Of a stretch of DNA of 64,000 nt, positions 37,883-47,173 are shown one piece after another. Source of the stretch: Stagnihabitans lacustris. Lineage in GTDB: Bacteria; Pseudomonadota; Alphaproteobacteria; Rhodobacterales; Rhodobacteraceae. Every line of letters starts with the position of its first letter. Position 1 is the stretch's first letter. A model generated the notes under the pieces. It saw nothing but the letters and a program-made list of their open reading frames with translations, searched no databases and had not been told where the DNA came from. Both the position numbers and the translations under genes were made by a program. The stretch spans positions 62,001 through 126,000 of the forward strand of contig NZ_JAPDGS010000007.1 of assembly GCF_025950525.1 (NCBI RefSeq), written 5' to 3'.

Positions 37883-38487
37883 CCCAGGCTCCTTTGGCCA
37901 AAGGGCGTGTCGAAGACGGCGGTCATGGTCTTGACGGGGGAGTGGGCGATTTCGACCCGGTCATCGGCCAGATGCAGCGCCTGGGCCAGCGCCTCGGCTT
38001 GGGGATGGCCGATCATCAGCCGTTGCAGGCGAAGCCCTTGGTCGGGCAGGGCCTGCGCAGGATGGGGGCCGTCCCACTGGATCAGCGCGGGAAAGGCGCC
38101 GTCAAAGGGCAGGCGGCCATCCTCGGGCACGGCCATGCGCCAGCGGTAATCGCCGCGCGACAGCGCCAGGGGCGTCCCGGTGCCCTTGGGCGCCCGGGCC
38201 AGATCCGCGGCCAGATTGTCGCTTTCGCAGACCCAGTTGGTGATCCGCGGCGGGCCTGCAAAGCGGTCCATATCAAACCAACGAGGCCGCCCGGGGGGGG
38301 CGGCCTCTGGGTCGATCGCGATGACTTCCAGGTAAAGATCCCCCAGCGAAATCAGCCGGTTGTGGGTGCCAAAGGTGGGATGCTTGCCGCCCCCCGCCAG
38401 GCGCAGACCCAATAGGTCCTCGACCCAGGCCACCCCCGCCTCCAGGCTTTCGGCCGCAATCGCGATATGGTCAAACCGCAACATCAC
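37879..38487 (-). CDS. VOC/glyoxalase-like domain protein
   Basis: 202 residues, a vicinal-oxygen-chelate fold with the start FDHIAIAAESLEAGVAWVED and HNRLISLGDLYLEVIA. Resembles the uncharacterised glyoxalase-like family of about 200-300 residues. The overlaps with the ppx stop and the acetyltransferase start indicate one transcript. Substrate not known. Confidence 0.82.
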   Translation of the reverse strand: MMLRFDHIAIAAESLEAGVAWVEDLLGLRLAGGGKHPTFGTHNRLISLGDLYLEVIAIDPEAAPPGRPRWFDMDRFAGPPRITNWVCESDNLAADLARAPKGTGTPLALSRGDYRWRMAVPEDGRLPFDGAFPALIQWDGPHPAQALPDQGLRLQRLMIGHPQAEALAQALHLADDRVEIAHSPVKTMTAVFDTPFGQRSLG

Positions 38488-40028
38488 ATCACCTTTCCCT
38501 CGGACCGCAGCGCCAAGGCCAAGGCGCCGAACCGCGCCTGGGCCACCTCGCCGTAAAGATCCCGCCCCATGTCATTCAACTGCAATTCCAGCACGCGCTT
38601 TTTCGGGTTCCAGTCCAGACGGCCCGCCTCGGCCGGATCGCCCGCGGCAAACATCGCGCCAAAGCGCATCGCCTTGCCCAGAACCTCGGCCTCCTGGATG
38701 TCATCGTCCGACAGCAGGCGAAACAGGCTCTCCATCCGGCTGCCCGACCGCGAATTCTTGTAGCGGTGCAAGAGCGCCAGCCCCAGAAACACCCGCCCCG
38801 GATGGTCAAGCCCCCCCAGGTTCGCCCGCGTCGCATTGTCGAAACAGGCCTCGGCGCGGTAATCGGGATGCGCGCGCCAGGTCGTGTCATGCAAGAGGCA
38901 AGCGGCCTTGATCAGGCGCAACCGGTCGGGCGTGGCCTCGGGAAAGATCGGCAACAGGAAATCATACAGCTTTTTCCCGGTGCCGGGCAGGCGCGAGGAG
39001 GTCAGTTCCGCCATCCGCGCGGCCTCGATCAAGGGGTCGCGGGCGCGGAGTTGCTCGGGCATGACCTCATACAGCATGCCCTCACGGATGCCATAGGCCG
39101 AGATGTCCAACTCGGTCGGCTTCAAGACCGCGATCAGCTGCTCCAGCACCTCGCAGGCAAGGGGGACCAGGTCCATCCGTTCGGTCGAAGTCCCGGTGCG
39201 GGCGCGCAGAAGCGCCAGGTCCGACGACCTGATCCAGGCGATCGTGTCCAGGATCTGCTTGGGCTGCATCCGGTATTCGTGCAGCACGGTCAGGGGATAG
39301 CTGCGCCGCTCCATATCCAGCCGGGCGATGACGCGCCAGGACCCGCCGACCAGGTAAATCCGCTCACCTTCCGATTTAACTTCATCAGCCAAGACCTTGA
39401 GAACCTTGGCGATATGCGCCGCGCGTTCCTTGGGGCCGCCCTTGACCTGCATCAGCCGAAACGGCCCCAGCGGCGAGGTCGCACGCCGGCCGACCTTGCC
39501 ACCCGAAATGCGCGCCAGCTCCATCGAGTTGCCGCCGATGTCGCAAACGACGCCCTTGGCATCGGGCCAACCCAACAGCACACCCTGAGCCGACAACCGC
39601 GCCTCTTCGTCGCCATCGACGACCCAAAGCTTTAGCCCGGTCTGGGCCAGAACCTCGGCCTGAAAGTCGGGACCGTCCTCGGCCTCGCGGGCGGCAGCGG
39701 TGGCCACCACGGTCATGTTCTCGATCCCCATGCCCTTGGCCAAAAGCGCGAACCGCTTCAAGGCCATCAGCGCGCGCACCCGGCCTTCGGGGTTCAGGCG
39801 GCCGGTTTCGGCCAGGCCCTTGCCCAGGCCACACAGGATCTTTTCGTTGTAGAAATAGGCCGGCGAGCGCGCGGCGCCGTCAAAGACCACCATCCGCACC
39901 GAGTTCGAACCGACATCGACCACGCCCACCCGAGAAAGCGCCCGCACCTTGGGGTCGTCAAACAGATGGCCGCCGAAATGGTCCCAATGCGCCTGCGGGT
40001 TGCGAATGATCACGAGGCGATTCTCCAT
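38484..40028 (-). CDS. ppx: Exopolyphosphatase, Ppx/GppA family
   Basis: 514 residues. The sugar-kinase-like N-terminal domain carries VGVVDVGSNSVRMVVFDGA, VVCDIGGNSMELARI and LVGGSWRVIARL, and the C-terminal half is HD-domain-like (LLHDTTWRAHPDYRAE). Degrades polyphosphate or hydrolyses pppGpp. Lies 71 bp after ppk, the usual pair. Confidence 0.93.
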   Translation of the reverse strand: MENRLVIIRNPQAHWDHFGGHLFDDPKVRALSRVGVVDVGSNSVRMVVFDGAARSPAYFYNEKILCGLGKGLAETGRLNPEGRVRALMALKRFALLAKGMGIENMTVVATAAAREAEDGPDFQAEVLAQTGLKLWVVDGDEEARLSAQGVLLGWPDAKGVVCDIGGNSMELARISGGKVGRRATSPLGPFRLMQVKGGPKERAAHIAKVLKVLADEVKSEGERIYLVGGSWRVIARLDMERRSYPLTVLHEYRMQPKQILDTIAWIRSSDLALLRARTGTSTERMDLVPLACEVLEQLIAVLKPTELDISAYGIREGMLYEVMPEQLRARDPLIEAARMAELTSSRLPGTGKKLYDFLLPIFPEATPDRLRLIKAACLLHDTTWRAHPDYRAEACFDNATRANLGGLDHPGRVFLGLALLHRYKNSRSGSRMESLFRLLSDDDIQEAEVLGKAMRFGAMFAAGDPAEAGRLDWNPKKRVLELQLNDMGRDLYGEVAQARFGALALALRSEGKVM

Positions 40029-40075
40029 TGGACGTCGTGGTTAAGGTGTGGCCCATGGGCGTGGCCCGGTCAATT

Positions 40076-40105
40076 GCGTAGGGAGGGGTGAACCCCACCC
40101 TACGC
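40076..40105 (-). terminator. Strong hairpin at the ppk 3' end
   Basis: GCGTAGGG (40076-40083) pairs with CCCTACGC (40098-40105), continued by GGGGT/ACCCC inside. The second arm includes the ppk stop codon. Resembles GTAGGGTGGG-type hairpin repeats seen in many alphaproteobacteria; acts as a terminator or RNA-stability element between ppk and ppx. Confidence 0.65.
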
Positions 40106-42268
40106 GCCGGCCAGTTTCGGCGCATCCTTGGCCCCCGCCGTGCCGCGGCCCGACAGCGAGGGGTTCTCCATGAAAAACCGATGGCAGTTGAACAGGCTGC
40201 GGTCGCCCTGTTTCAGGTCGCGGATATAGGCGCCATCGGGGCCAAGGACCCAAGCCTGGGCCTCATCGGCCAGGTTCGCGGCCATGATCTGCCCCATGAT
40301 CTGACTGCGCACGGTGGGGTTGTGACATTCCACCAGCGTCTCCACCCGGCGCGACAGGTTGCGGTCCATCCAATCGGCCGAAGACATGAAGACCCGCGCC
40401 GATTTCGACGGCAAGCCCGCGCCATTGCCGAAACAGACGATGCGGCTGTGTTCCAAAAACCGCCCCACGACCGATTTCACCCGGATATTCTCGGACAGGC
40501 CCTTGATGCCGGGGCGCAACCCGCAGATGCCGCGGATGATGAGGGAGATCTTCACCCCGGCCTGACTGGCCGCATAAAGCCCGTCGATCACGTCGGGTTC
40601 AAACAGCGAGTTCATCTTGATCCAGATCTCTGCCGGACGGCCCGCTTTGGCGTGGTCCGCCTCGGCTGCGATCATCTGCAACAGGCTGGATTTCAGGTTG
40701 ATCGGCGCAATCGCCAAGTTCTCCAGGCCTTGCGGTTGCACATAGCCCGACAGGTAATTGAAGACCTTGGTCGCATCGCGGCCAAGCCCCGGGTCACAGG
40801 TCATCAGCGACAGATCGGTATAGATCCGCGCCGTGATCGGGTGATAATTTCCGGTGCCGTAATGGGTATAGGTGACAAGGTTGTCTCCCTCGCGCCGCAC
40901 CACGGTCGAGATTTTCGCATGCGTTTTCAGGTGGATGAAGCCGTAGACCACATGGGCGCCGGCCCGCTCCAGACGGCGGGATTGCAAGATGTTGGCGGCC
41001 TCGTCGAAGCGCGCCTTCAGTTCCACCAGTGCCGTCACCGACTTGCCATTCTCGGCCGCCTCGCACAGGGCCGAAACGATGGGGCTGTCGTGACTGGTGC
41101 GATACAGCGTCTGCTTGATCGCCAGCACATTCGGGTCGCGCGCGGCCTGTTCCAGAAACCGCACCACCATGTCGAAGGTCTCATAGGGGTGGTGCAGCAG
41201 CATGTCCTTTTGCCGGATCGCGGCAAAGATGTCGCCGTTGTGGTCGCTGACCCGTTCCGGCACGCGCGGCGTAAAGGGCGGCCACAGCAGGTCGGGGCGG
41301 GAGGACAGGACCAGCTGTTTCAGGTCGGCCACGCCCAAAAGGCCGCGGACCTCGACCATCTCGTTCTTGGACACCCCCAGCTCTTCCATGATCAGCGCGC
41401 GCAACTCGGGCGGCGCGCCGGTCGAGAGTTTCAGGCGGATCACCTCGCCCCGACGGCGGCGTTTCAGCGCGGTTTCAAACTCGCGCACCAGGTCTTCGGA
41501 TTCCTCTTCGACGTCCAGATCGCTGTCACGCAAGACCCGAAACATGCAATGACCGCGGTCGGTATAGCCGGGAAACAGCATGTCCAGATGCAGAAGAAGC
41601 AGCTCCTCCAGCGGCAAAAACCGGTGTTCGCCGGGTTTGCCGGGCAGGGGGACGAAGCGCGCGATCTGCTGGGGGATCGGGAGCAGCGCCTTCAGGCTGC
41701 GGCGGTCAGACAGACGCTCCAGCTCTAGCGCAAGACAAAAGCCGGTGTTGGGGATGAAGGGGAAGGGGTGCGCCGGGTCGATGGCCAGGGGCGACAGGAC
41801 CGGAAAGACCTTGGAGAGGAAGTTTTCCTCCAGCACCTTCAGGTCGCGCGCGGTCAGTTTCGACCGCGTCAGGATGGTGATGCCCTGGGTCTCCATCTCG
41901 CGCTTCAGCTTGGTGTAAACCGATTGCTGCATCGCCATCAGCCGCCGCGCGTCTTCGTGGATCAGCACCAGCTGTTCGGACGGCGTGCGGCCATCATCGG
42001 ACAGCGTCGCATTGCCATTCCGGACCTGGGCCATCAGCCCCGCCACACGAACGGTATAGAATTCGTCCAAGTTGGTGGCAGAAATCGACAGAAAGCGCAA
42101 ACGCTCCAGCAGGGGGACGGCGGGGTTCGACGCCTCGTCCAGCACGCGCCAATTGAAGGCCAGCCAGGACAGCTCGCGGTTGAAAAAACGCCGCGGGCCA
42201 GCGGTTTCGGCGGGGGGGTAAGCGGTGGGCTCGGGGAAGGGAGCCTTGAGGAAATCAGCCTGGGTCAT
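40100..42268 (-). CDS. ppk: Polyphosphate kinase
   Basis: 722 residues, Ppk1 family. FFNRELSWLAFNWRVLDEA at the start, the autophosphorylated His region GFIHLKTHAK and a second His region (HSRIVCFGNGAG) are present. Reversibly makes polyphosphate from ATP. The ATG is 28 bp after hdaA. Confidence 0.96.
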   Translation of the reverse strand: MTQADFLKAPFPEPTAYPPAETAGPRRFFNRELSWLAFNWRVLDEASNPAVPLLERLRFLSISATNLDEFYTVRVAGLMAQVRNGNATLSDDGRTPSEQLVLIHEDARRLMAMQQSVYTKLKREMETQGITILTRSKLTARDLKVLEENFLSKVFPVLSPLAIDPAHPFPFIPNTGFCLALELERLSDRRSLKALLPIPQQIARFVPLPGKPGEHRFLPLEELLLLHLDMLFPGYTDRGHCMFRVLRDSDLDVEEESEDLVREFETALKRRRRGEVIRLKLSTGAPPELRALIMEELGVSKNEMVEVRGLLGVADLKQLVLSSRPDLLWPPFTPRVPERVSDHNGDIFAAIRQKDMLLHHPYETFDMVVRFLEQAARDPNVLAIKQTLYRTSHDSPIVSALCEAAENGKSVTALVELKARFDEAANILQSRRLERAGAHVVYGFIHLKTHAKISTVVRREGDNLVTYTHYGTGNYHPITARIYTDLSLMTCDPGLGRDATKVFNYLSGYVQPQGLENLAIAPINLKSSLLQMIAAEADHAKAGRPAEIWIKMNSLFEPDVIDGLYAASQAGVKISLIIRGICGLRPGIKGLSENIRVKSVVGRFLEHSRIVCFGNGAGLPSKSARVFMSSADWMDRNLSRRVETLVECHNPTVRSQIMGQIMAANLADEAQAWVLGPDGAYIRDLKQGDRSLFNCHRFFMENPSLSGRGTAGAKDAPKLAGA

Positions 42269-42296
42269 CTTGCGCCTATCTTTGGCGGCAAGTGTT

Positions 42297-42953
42297 TCAT
42301 TCCTCGGGGGAAGTGTCCAGAACCTCGGCGGCCAAGGCGCGGGTTATGGGGCGGTGGGCGGCCAGGGACCGCGCATCAAGATGGGCCACCAGACGACGGG
42401 CGGCCTCGACCGAACGTTCCATGCGGGGCAGAAGATAGGGGATCAGGTTCGGCGGCACTTCGACCTGGCGGTCGGCAAAAAGCTTGGCCAGGATGGCGGA
42501 AAGCAGGTCATCATCCGGCGGCTCGATCCGGGCCAGCGACGAGGCCTGCAGGCGCGACAGAAGGTCGGGCAGGGTCAGGCCCCAGTCCCGCGGCGGCAGC
42601 GGCGCGGTCATGAGAAGCGCGCCTTGGGTCAGCCGGTTGCACAGATGAAACAGCGTTTCGGGGGTGGTGACGCGGTGGGCATCGTCGATCACCACCCGCG
42701 CCTCGGGCGGCAGCACCATCAGCGCGGGGCCAAGGTCGCGCGGGTCCAGCCAGATCGTCTCTTGGTCCGCGGCCCAGACATGGGCCAGATGCGTCTTGCC
42801 CGAGCCGGGCGGTCCGGTCAGCACCAGGCGGCGATTGGTCCAGGCGCCGGCGTCCAAAGTGGCCAACGCCAGGGCATTGCCGGGCGAGATCACGAAATCC
42901 TCCCGCGCCCAGGCCTGCAGCGCGGGAAGGTCAAAGGCCAGTTGTCCGCTCAA
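42297..42953 (-). CDS. hdaA: HdaA, DnaA-related regulator of replication initiation
   Basis: 218 residues from a TTG that overlaps the permease stop (TTGA). The opening LSGQLAFDLP is a QL/F-type clamp-binding motif as in Hda, followed by an AAA+ domain with Walker A LTGPPGSGKTHLAH. Promotes hydrolysis of DnaA-ATP with the beta clamp. The domain is shorter than DnaA, as usual. Upstream of ppk, as in Rhodobacter. Confidence 0.9.
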   Translation of the reverse strand: MSGQLAFDLPALQAWAREDFVISPGNALALATLDAGAWTNRRLVLTGPPGSGKTHLAHVWAADQETIWLDPRDLGPALMVLPPEARVVIDDAHRVTTPETLFHLCNRLTQGALLMTAPLPPRDWGLTLPDLLSRLQASSLARIEPPDDDLLSAILAKLFADRQVEVPPNLIPYLLPRMERSVEAARRLVAHLDARSLAAHRPITRALAAEVLDTSPEE

Positions 42954-44065
42954 GTGACGTCCCCATCCTTGGCTTGGGGGGCCCGGTCTTGGGGGGCTTG
43001 GTCTGCGGGGGTTTGGTCTTCGGGGTCGCCGTTGTAAAGCCGGCTGGCCTGATAGCGCGCGATCAGGAACCGGGCCAGGACGCCGATCGTGGCCGCAAGC
43101 GGCACCGCCACCAGCATCCCCACAAAGCCGAAAAGCCCGCCAAAGACCGACAGCGCGAACATCAGCCAGACCGGGTGCAGGCCGACCGATTTGCCAACAA
43201 GGCGCGGGGTCAGCACATTGCCTTCGATGAACTGCCCCAGGCCGAAGATCGCGGCGATCAACCCGATTTGCAGCCAGTCGCCCCAGAATTGATAGAGCGC
43301 GATGCCGATGGCGAGGGCGCCGCCAAGCAGCGAGCCGATATAGGGGATGACGGTGATGGCCCCCGCGATGGCGCCGATCACCAGGCCGAATTGCAGCCCC
43401 GCCAGCATCAGCGCCGAGGCGTAAAACGTGCCAAGCGCCAGGCAGACCGTGACCTGACCGCGCACGAAACCGGCCAGGACCCGGTCGATCTGGCCAGCGA
43501 TGTCGCGGATGACGGGGGCATGGGCCCGGGGCAAAAGGCTGTCGATGCGCGCAATCATGTGGTCCCAGTCGACCAGCAGGTAAAACGCCACGACCGGGAC
43601 GATGACGATGAACAAGAGCGCCGAGACGACGGACAACAGCGAGGCGATGACGCCTTGCGCCAGGGTGCCGCCCTTGGCCTGGATCGCCTGGGCGATCTCG
43701 GCCAGGGTCTGACGCATGGTCGAGGTGCTGTCGGTCAGCTCGGGGAATTGGGTGACAAGCCAGGTGCCAAGCTTGGCAAAGATCTCGGGCGCGGCATTGA
43801 TCAGCGCGGTCAACTGGCCCACCAGCGTCGGGATGATGGCAAGCACCAGAAGGATGACAAGCATAAGCGCCGCCAGCGTGATCAGCGTGGTGGCGGTGAT
43901 GCGCGACAGGCCAAGCCGTTCCAGCCGGTCGGCGACGGGGTCAAGGAAATAGGCGATGGCGCCGCCGACCAGGAAGGGGGCCATGACCTCGCCCAGATAC
44001 CAGAGGGCGAGGAAGAAGATCAGGGCGGCAACAGCCCAGAAACGTCCGTGAAGCGTGATCGGCAC
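42950..44065 (-). CDS. AI-2E (PerM/YdiK) family transporter
   Basis: 371 residues from a GTG with GGAGG about 8 bases upstream. About seven or eight membrane segments, with the family pattern ending PVWLMFALSVFGGLFGFVGM. The charged C-terminal tail (DPEDQTPADQAPQDRAPQ) is repetitive. Substrate unknown. The frame continues upstream to 44476 but that stretch lies in the repeat region. purM/purN, from memory the usual next genes in Rhodobacteraceae, are not found. Confidence 0.88.
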   Translation of the reverse strand: MPITLHGRFWAVAALIFFLALWYLGEVMAPFLVGGAIAYFLDPVADRLERLGLSRITATTLITLAALMLVILLVLAIIPTLVGQLTALINAAPEIFAKLGTWLVTQFPELTDSTSTMRQTLAEIAQAIQAKGGTLAQGVIASLLSVVSALLFIVIVPVVAFYLLVDWDHMIARIDSLLPRAHAPVIRDIAGQIDRVLAGFVRGQVTVCLALGTFYASALMLAGLQFGLVIGAIAGAITVIPYIGSLLGGALAIGIALYQFWGDWLQIGLIAAIFGLGQFIEGNVLTPRLVGKSVGLHPVWLMFALSVFGGLFGFVGMLVAVPLAATIGVLARFLIARYQASRLYNGDPEDQTPADQAPQDRAPQAKDGDVT

Positions 44066-44222
44066 CTGGGGCCCTCCGGTTGGCGATGGGGGAGATATCG
44101 CCTCGGGCGCGGCGTGATGCAAGGGCGCGGTTGGAAGATGGGAAGACCGCGGCTTGTGGTCAAGGCCTGCGGTGAATTCAGGCGGGGGCGGTGGTCCGCG
44201 GTGGCTTTGCCGGGCAGGCCTC

Positions 44223-44288
44223 CGCCGGTCGGGCCTTGGGCAGGCGGGTGGTGAGGGGAGGCCGGCTCCCGCGCGAGGGCCGGGACGT
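44223..44288. repeat. 66-bp perfect direct repeat, copy 1
   Basis: Identical over 66 bases to 44378-44443; starts CGCCGGTCGGGCCTTGGGCA and ends GGGCCGGGACGT. Offset between copies is 155 bp. Confidence 0.95.
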
Positions 44289-44377
44289 TGCAGATCCCCT
44301 TGAACCGCGGTCAGCCCGCCGACCGGTTCTCGCACGAAGGCCACGAAATGGTTGGGGAAAGGGGCGAAGACGGGGGG

Positions 44378-44443
44378 CGCCGGTCGGGCCTTGGGCAGGC
44401 GGGTGGTGAGGGGAGGCCGGCTCCCGCGCGAGGGCCGGGACGT
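44378..44443. repeat. 66-bp perfect direct repeat, copy 2
   Basis: Identical to 44223-44288. The sequence following (CGCGGGGACGG) differs from that after copy 1. Confidence 0.95.
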
Positions 44444-45252
44444 CGCGGGGACGGCGACGATCCCCCCCGCCACCACCTTGTTCCCGCGCTGGAACAGGGA
44501 CGTTGCGGGGGACGACCACCACCCTTACGGTGTTTGACGCCAAGAGGCGGGCGGAGATGGAGGACCTGTGCCGGCGGCGCCTTTGGGGGGGTTGGACTGG
44601 GGACCTTGGCGACCTGACGTGAGTGGGACCTATGCCGAAACGGGAAAGGGTCGCGAAATCCATGGCCGTTGATCGGGGCAGAGGGTCTTGCGCGCTGGGG
44701 CGCGAGGGCTGATAGAGATTGGGCCTCTATCGGTTGTCATGCGGGTCTTTACCGCGGGCGGGCGAGGGCGGTTGCCCCGCCATGTTCGCAGGCCCGTCAG
44801 CCGTGACTCCCGCGCGGGGGTGCGCGGGCTTGAGGTTGTGGTTGAAGCTGAGCCCGGTCAGGGGGGGCTCTCGCGCCGGGGGGGGGGGCGAGGGCTTGAG
44901 ACGGGTCTACGGGGCAGGGTGCGGCGATCTGCCGACCTTGGCGAAGCGGCGCTGCTGCAAGACAGAGGCGGCGGCTCAAGGGTTGGGTTTTCCTTGTCCC
45001 TGGCGCTGGTGCTGCCGCACGAACACGGCGGTGCCTGACGGCAAGGCAATCCACACGGCTTGCATGTTGCAACCGACCGGGGCTTGGCAAAAGCTGGCGG
45101 CGGCGAGATGCGCAAGGCGCGCGGGCGGCGTCCATCCGGACCTTGGGCGCGCGGACCTTGTCGCGCCGAAGTCACCGCGACTTGGGCGCAGAACGCGAAG
45201 CTTGCCCAAGGTCCGGTGCCGCGTTTCCCAGTAACTTCCTGCCCCGGGCTCC

Positions 45253-47022
45253 TCAGCTCGCTTGGCGCAACTGCCGGGCGCTTCCGGTCGAAAACTGGCT
45301 CATGATCGTGTCCAGCGCCACGGCCTCGTTGCGCAGCTTTTGCGTGGCCAGCATGGATTGCTCCACCATCCCCGCGTTCTTTTGCGCCACCTGGTCCAGC
45401 TGGGTCACGCCAAGGTTCACCTCGCCCAAGCCGATCGACTGCTCCTGCGCTGCCCCCGCGATCGAGGACACCAGCTGAGAGATATCGCCCACCCGTGTCA
45501 CCATCGAGTTCAGCACCTGACCCGCGGAACCCACCGCATCCACCCCGCGCCCGACAAGCTGGGACGAAGAGCTGATCAGCGCCTTGATCTCTTTGGAGGC
45601 ATCCGACGACCTTTGCGCCAAGGCCCGCACCTCCGAGGCCACGACCGCGAAACCACGCCCCGCCTCGCCCGCCCGTGCCGCCTCGACCCCGGCATTCAGC
45701 GCCAGAAGGTTGGTCTGGAAGGCGATATCGTCGATCACCCCGATGATCTGGGAAATCTGCTCGGACGAGCGTTCGATGCCGTTCATCGCCTCGACAGCCG
45801 TTCCCACGACCTTGCCGCTTTCCTCCGCCTCGCGGCGCGCCGATTGCACGATCTGTTCGACCTCGCGCGCGGAATTGGCGGCCGATTTGACCGAAGTCGT
45901 CAGCTCGTCCAGCGCGGCGGCGGTCTCTTCCAGGGTGGCGGCCTGGTTCTCGGTCCGGCGCGACAGATCCTCGGCCCCGGCGTTGATCTCGTCCGACTGT
46001 TCGCGGATCGAGCGCGACGAGGAAATCACCCGGCGGATCAGGTCCGACAGCCGCGTCACGGTCTGGTTGAAATTCACCCGCAAGCCTTCGTATTCGGCCG
46101 GGAAAGGATCATGAATCGCATGGGTCACATCGCCCGAAGACAGTTGCGACAGGCCGACCGACAAGGATGTCACCACGGAATGTGTCTCGGCCTGCGAACG
46201 GCTGATCCGGTCTTCCATGTCCAGGGCTTCGCGCAAGCGGGCGGCCACCAGGGCCAGATAGCGCCCGATGCCCGCCAATTCGTCCTCGGACTTCTGCGCG
46301 CCCTCTTCGGCGCGATCCCCCATCGTTTCCTGGGCCACAGCGCGCAGATCATCGCGCACCTTGACCAGGGGCCGCGAGATCGACCGCCCAAGCGCCCAGT
46401 TCGACCCGATCAGGATCAAGGCCGAGAAAGCCGCCGCAGCCAGCATCGCCGTCAGTGAAGAGGCAATCGTATCGGTGGCCGTGTTGCGCGACGTTTCCCC
46501 CACGCGGGTGATCTGTTCGCCCAAGGCCCCCATCTTCGCCTCGAGATCAGAGAATGTGGCCTCGAAATCGGGCATTGCGGTATCCCCGCCGCCGAATTTT
46601 TTCAGCGCGCCCGCGACCACGGTGTTCGCCACTTTGGTGTAGTGCTGCACGACCGGTTCGATCGCGTTGACTTCGGCCAGGATCGCCGGATCTAAAGCCA
46701 GGGACTTCAGCGCGGCCATCTCTGTGATGAAGGTTTGCCCGTGCGTTTCCGTCTCTGCCAACAGCGCATCCTTCGCCTCGGCCGTGCCCATCGGGCCTTT
46801 GATCATGGCCGTCAGAACATCGGCGCGCAAAGCGTCATGCATCATGTCGCCAGTCATCGAATGCATCACCGCCCGCGTCGACAGCGAGGAATGGTCCAGG
46901 CCGACCGCGGAATGGGTCAGGCCGACGTAACCAGCCACTGCCGTGAAGGCAAACCCGACCAAGGTCACGAACCCCGCCAGGCGCAACCGCATGCGCAACG
47001 ACAGACCAGGGGATGATTTCAC
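45253..47022 (-). CDS. Methyl-accepting chemotaxis protein (transmembrane)
   Basis: 589 residues from a GTG at 47022 with AAGG about 9 bases upstream (an ATG at 46992 is an alternative). TM1 (about 17-38), a periplasmic domain of about 150 residues, TM2 (about 195-220), HAMP-like segments, then the signalling hairpin with [20 protein letters not shown]. The ligand domain is helical, with no known sensor motif seen. It is encoded head-to-head with proS, whose ATG is 151 bp away. Part of a locus that also has a soluble chemoreceptor and CheW-like protein further right. Confidence 0.92.
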   Translation of the reverse strand: MKSSPGLSLRMRLRLAGFVTLVGFAFTAVAGYVGLTHSAVGLDHSSLSTRAVMHSMTGDMMHDALRADVLTAMIKGPMGTAEAKDALLAETETHGQTFITEMAALKSLALDPAILAEVNAIEPVVQHYTKVANTVVAGALKKFGGGDTAMPDFEATFSDLEAKMGALGEQITRVGETSRNTATDTIASSLTAMLAAAAFSALILIGSNWALGRSISRPLVKVRDDLRAVAQETMGDRAEEGAQKSEDELAGIGRYLALVAARLREALDMEDRISRSQAETHSVVTSLSVGLSQLSSGDVTHAIHDPFPAEYEGLRVNFNQTVTRLSDLIRRVISSSRSIREQSDEINAGAEDLSRRTENQAATLEETAAALDELTTSVKSAANSAREVEQIVQSARREAEESGKVVGTAVEAMNGIERSSEQISQIIGVIDDIAFQTNLLALNAGVEAARAGEAGRGFAVVASEVRALAQRSSDASKEIKALISSSSQLVGRGVDAVGSAGQVLNSMVTRVGDISQLVSSIAGAAQEQSIGLGEVNLGVTQLDQVAQKNAGMVEQSMLATQKLRNEAVALDTIMSQFSTGSARQLRQAS

Positions 47023-47173
47023 GCTCTTACCTTGCACCAAAGCCTCCACCGACACCACAATCAGGCCACAGGCTGCAAGATGAGCCAAAGAAATTGAGGT
47101 CCGGTTAATGCCCGCCCCGCTTGCCTGCCCCCCCCTTACCCGATAGGAACATGCCCAAACCTCGGAGGTCCCC

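Larger units (their letters stand above)
44066..45252. other. Apparently non-coding, very GC-rich 1.2-kb region
   Basis: No convincing gene is found. Reading frames on both strands are rich in Gly, Arg, Pro and Ala and match no family I recognise. The left half holds a perfect 66-bp direct repeat (44223-44288, 44378-44443) and a decayed third partial copy near 44480-44520 ending CAGGGACGTTGCGGGG. The right half has G-runs (44878-44889) and a 7-bp hairpin 44712-44718 with 44726-44732. No rRNA, tRNA, tmRNA or RNase P landmarks seen. It sits between a permease gene and a chemoreceptor gene. Confidence 0.55.

Noticed and set aside
37397-38487. Acetyltransferase and VOC pair as an antibiotic-resistance cassette (Pat/bleomycin-type)
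   Set aside because: Sequence similarity is to general GNAT and glyoxalase-like families; the context is the ppx-ppk housekeeping region and no mobile element is present.
44178-44663. 161-codon minus-strand frame spanning the 66-bp repeats, and the longer frame upstream of the AI-2E permease
   Set aside because: Low-complexity Arg/Pro/Ala translations that follow the DNA repeats; no start signal or family match.
44719-45234. 171-codon plus-strand frame in the GC-rich region
   Set aside because: Composition driven by G-runs; no domain or ribosome binding site; overlapping frames on both strands equally open.
44066-45252. tmRNA, RNase P RNA or tRNA in the large spacer
   Set aside because: No CCA-ended cloverleaf, tmRNA or RNase P consensus could be found by eye.
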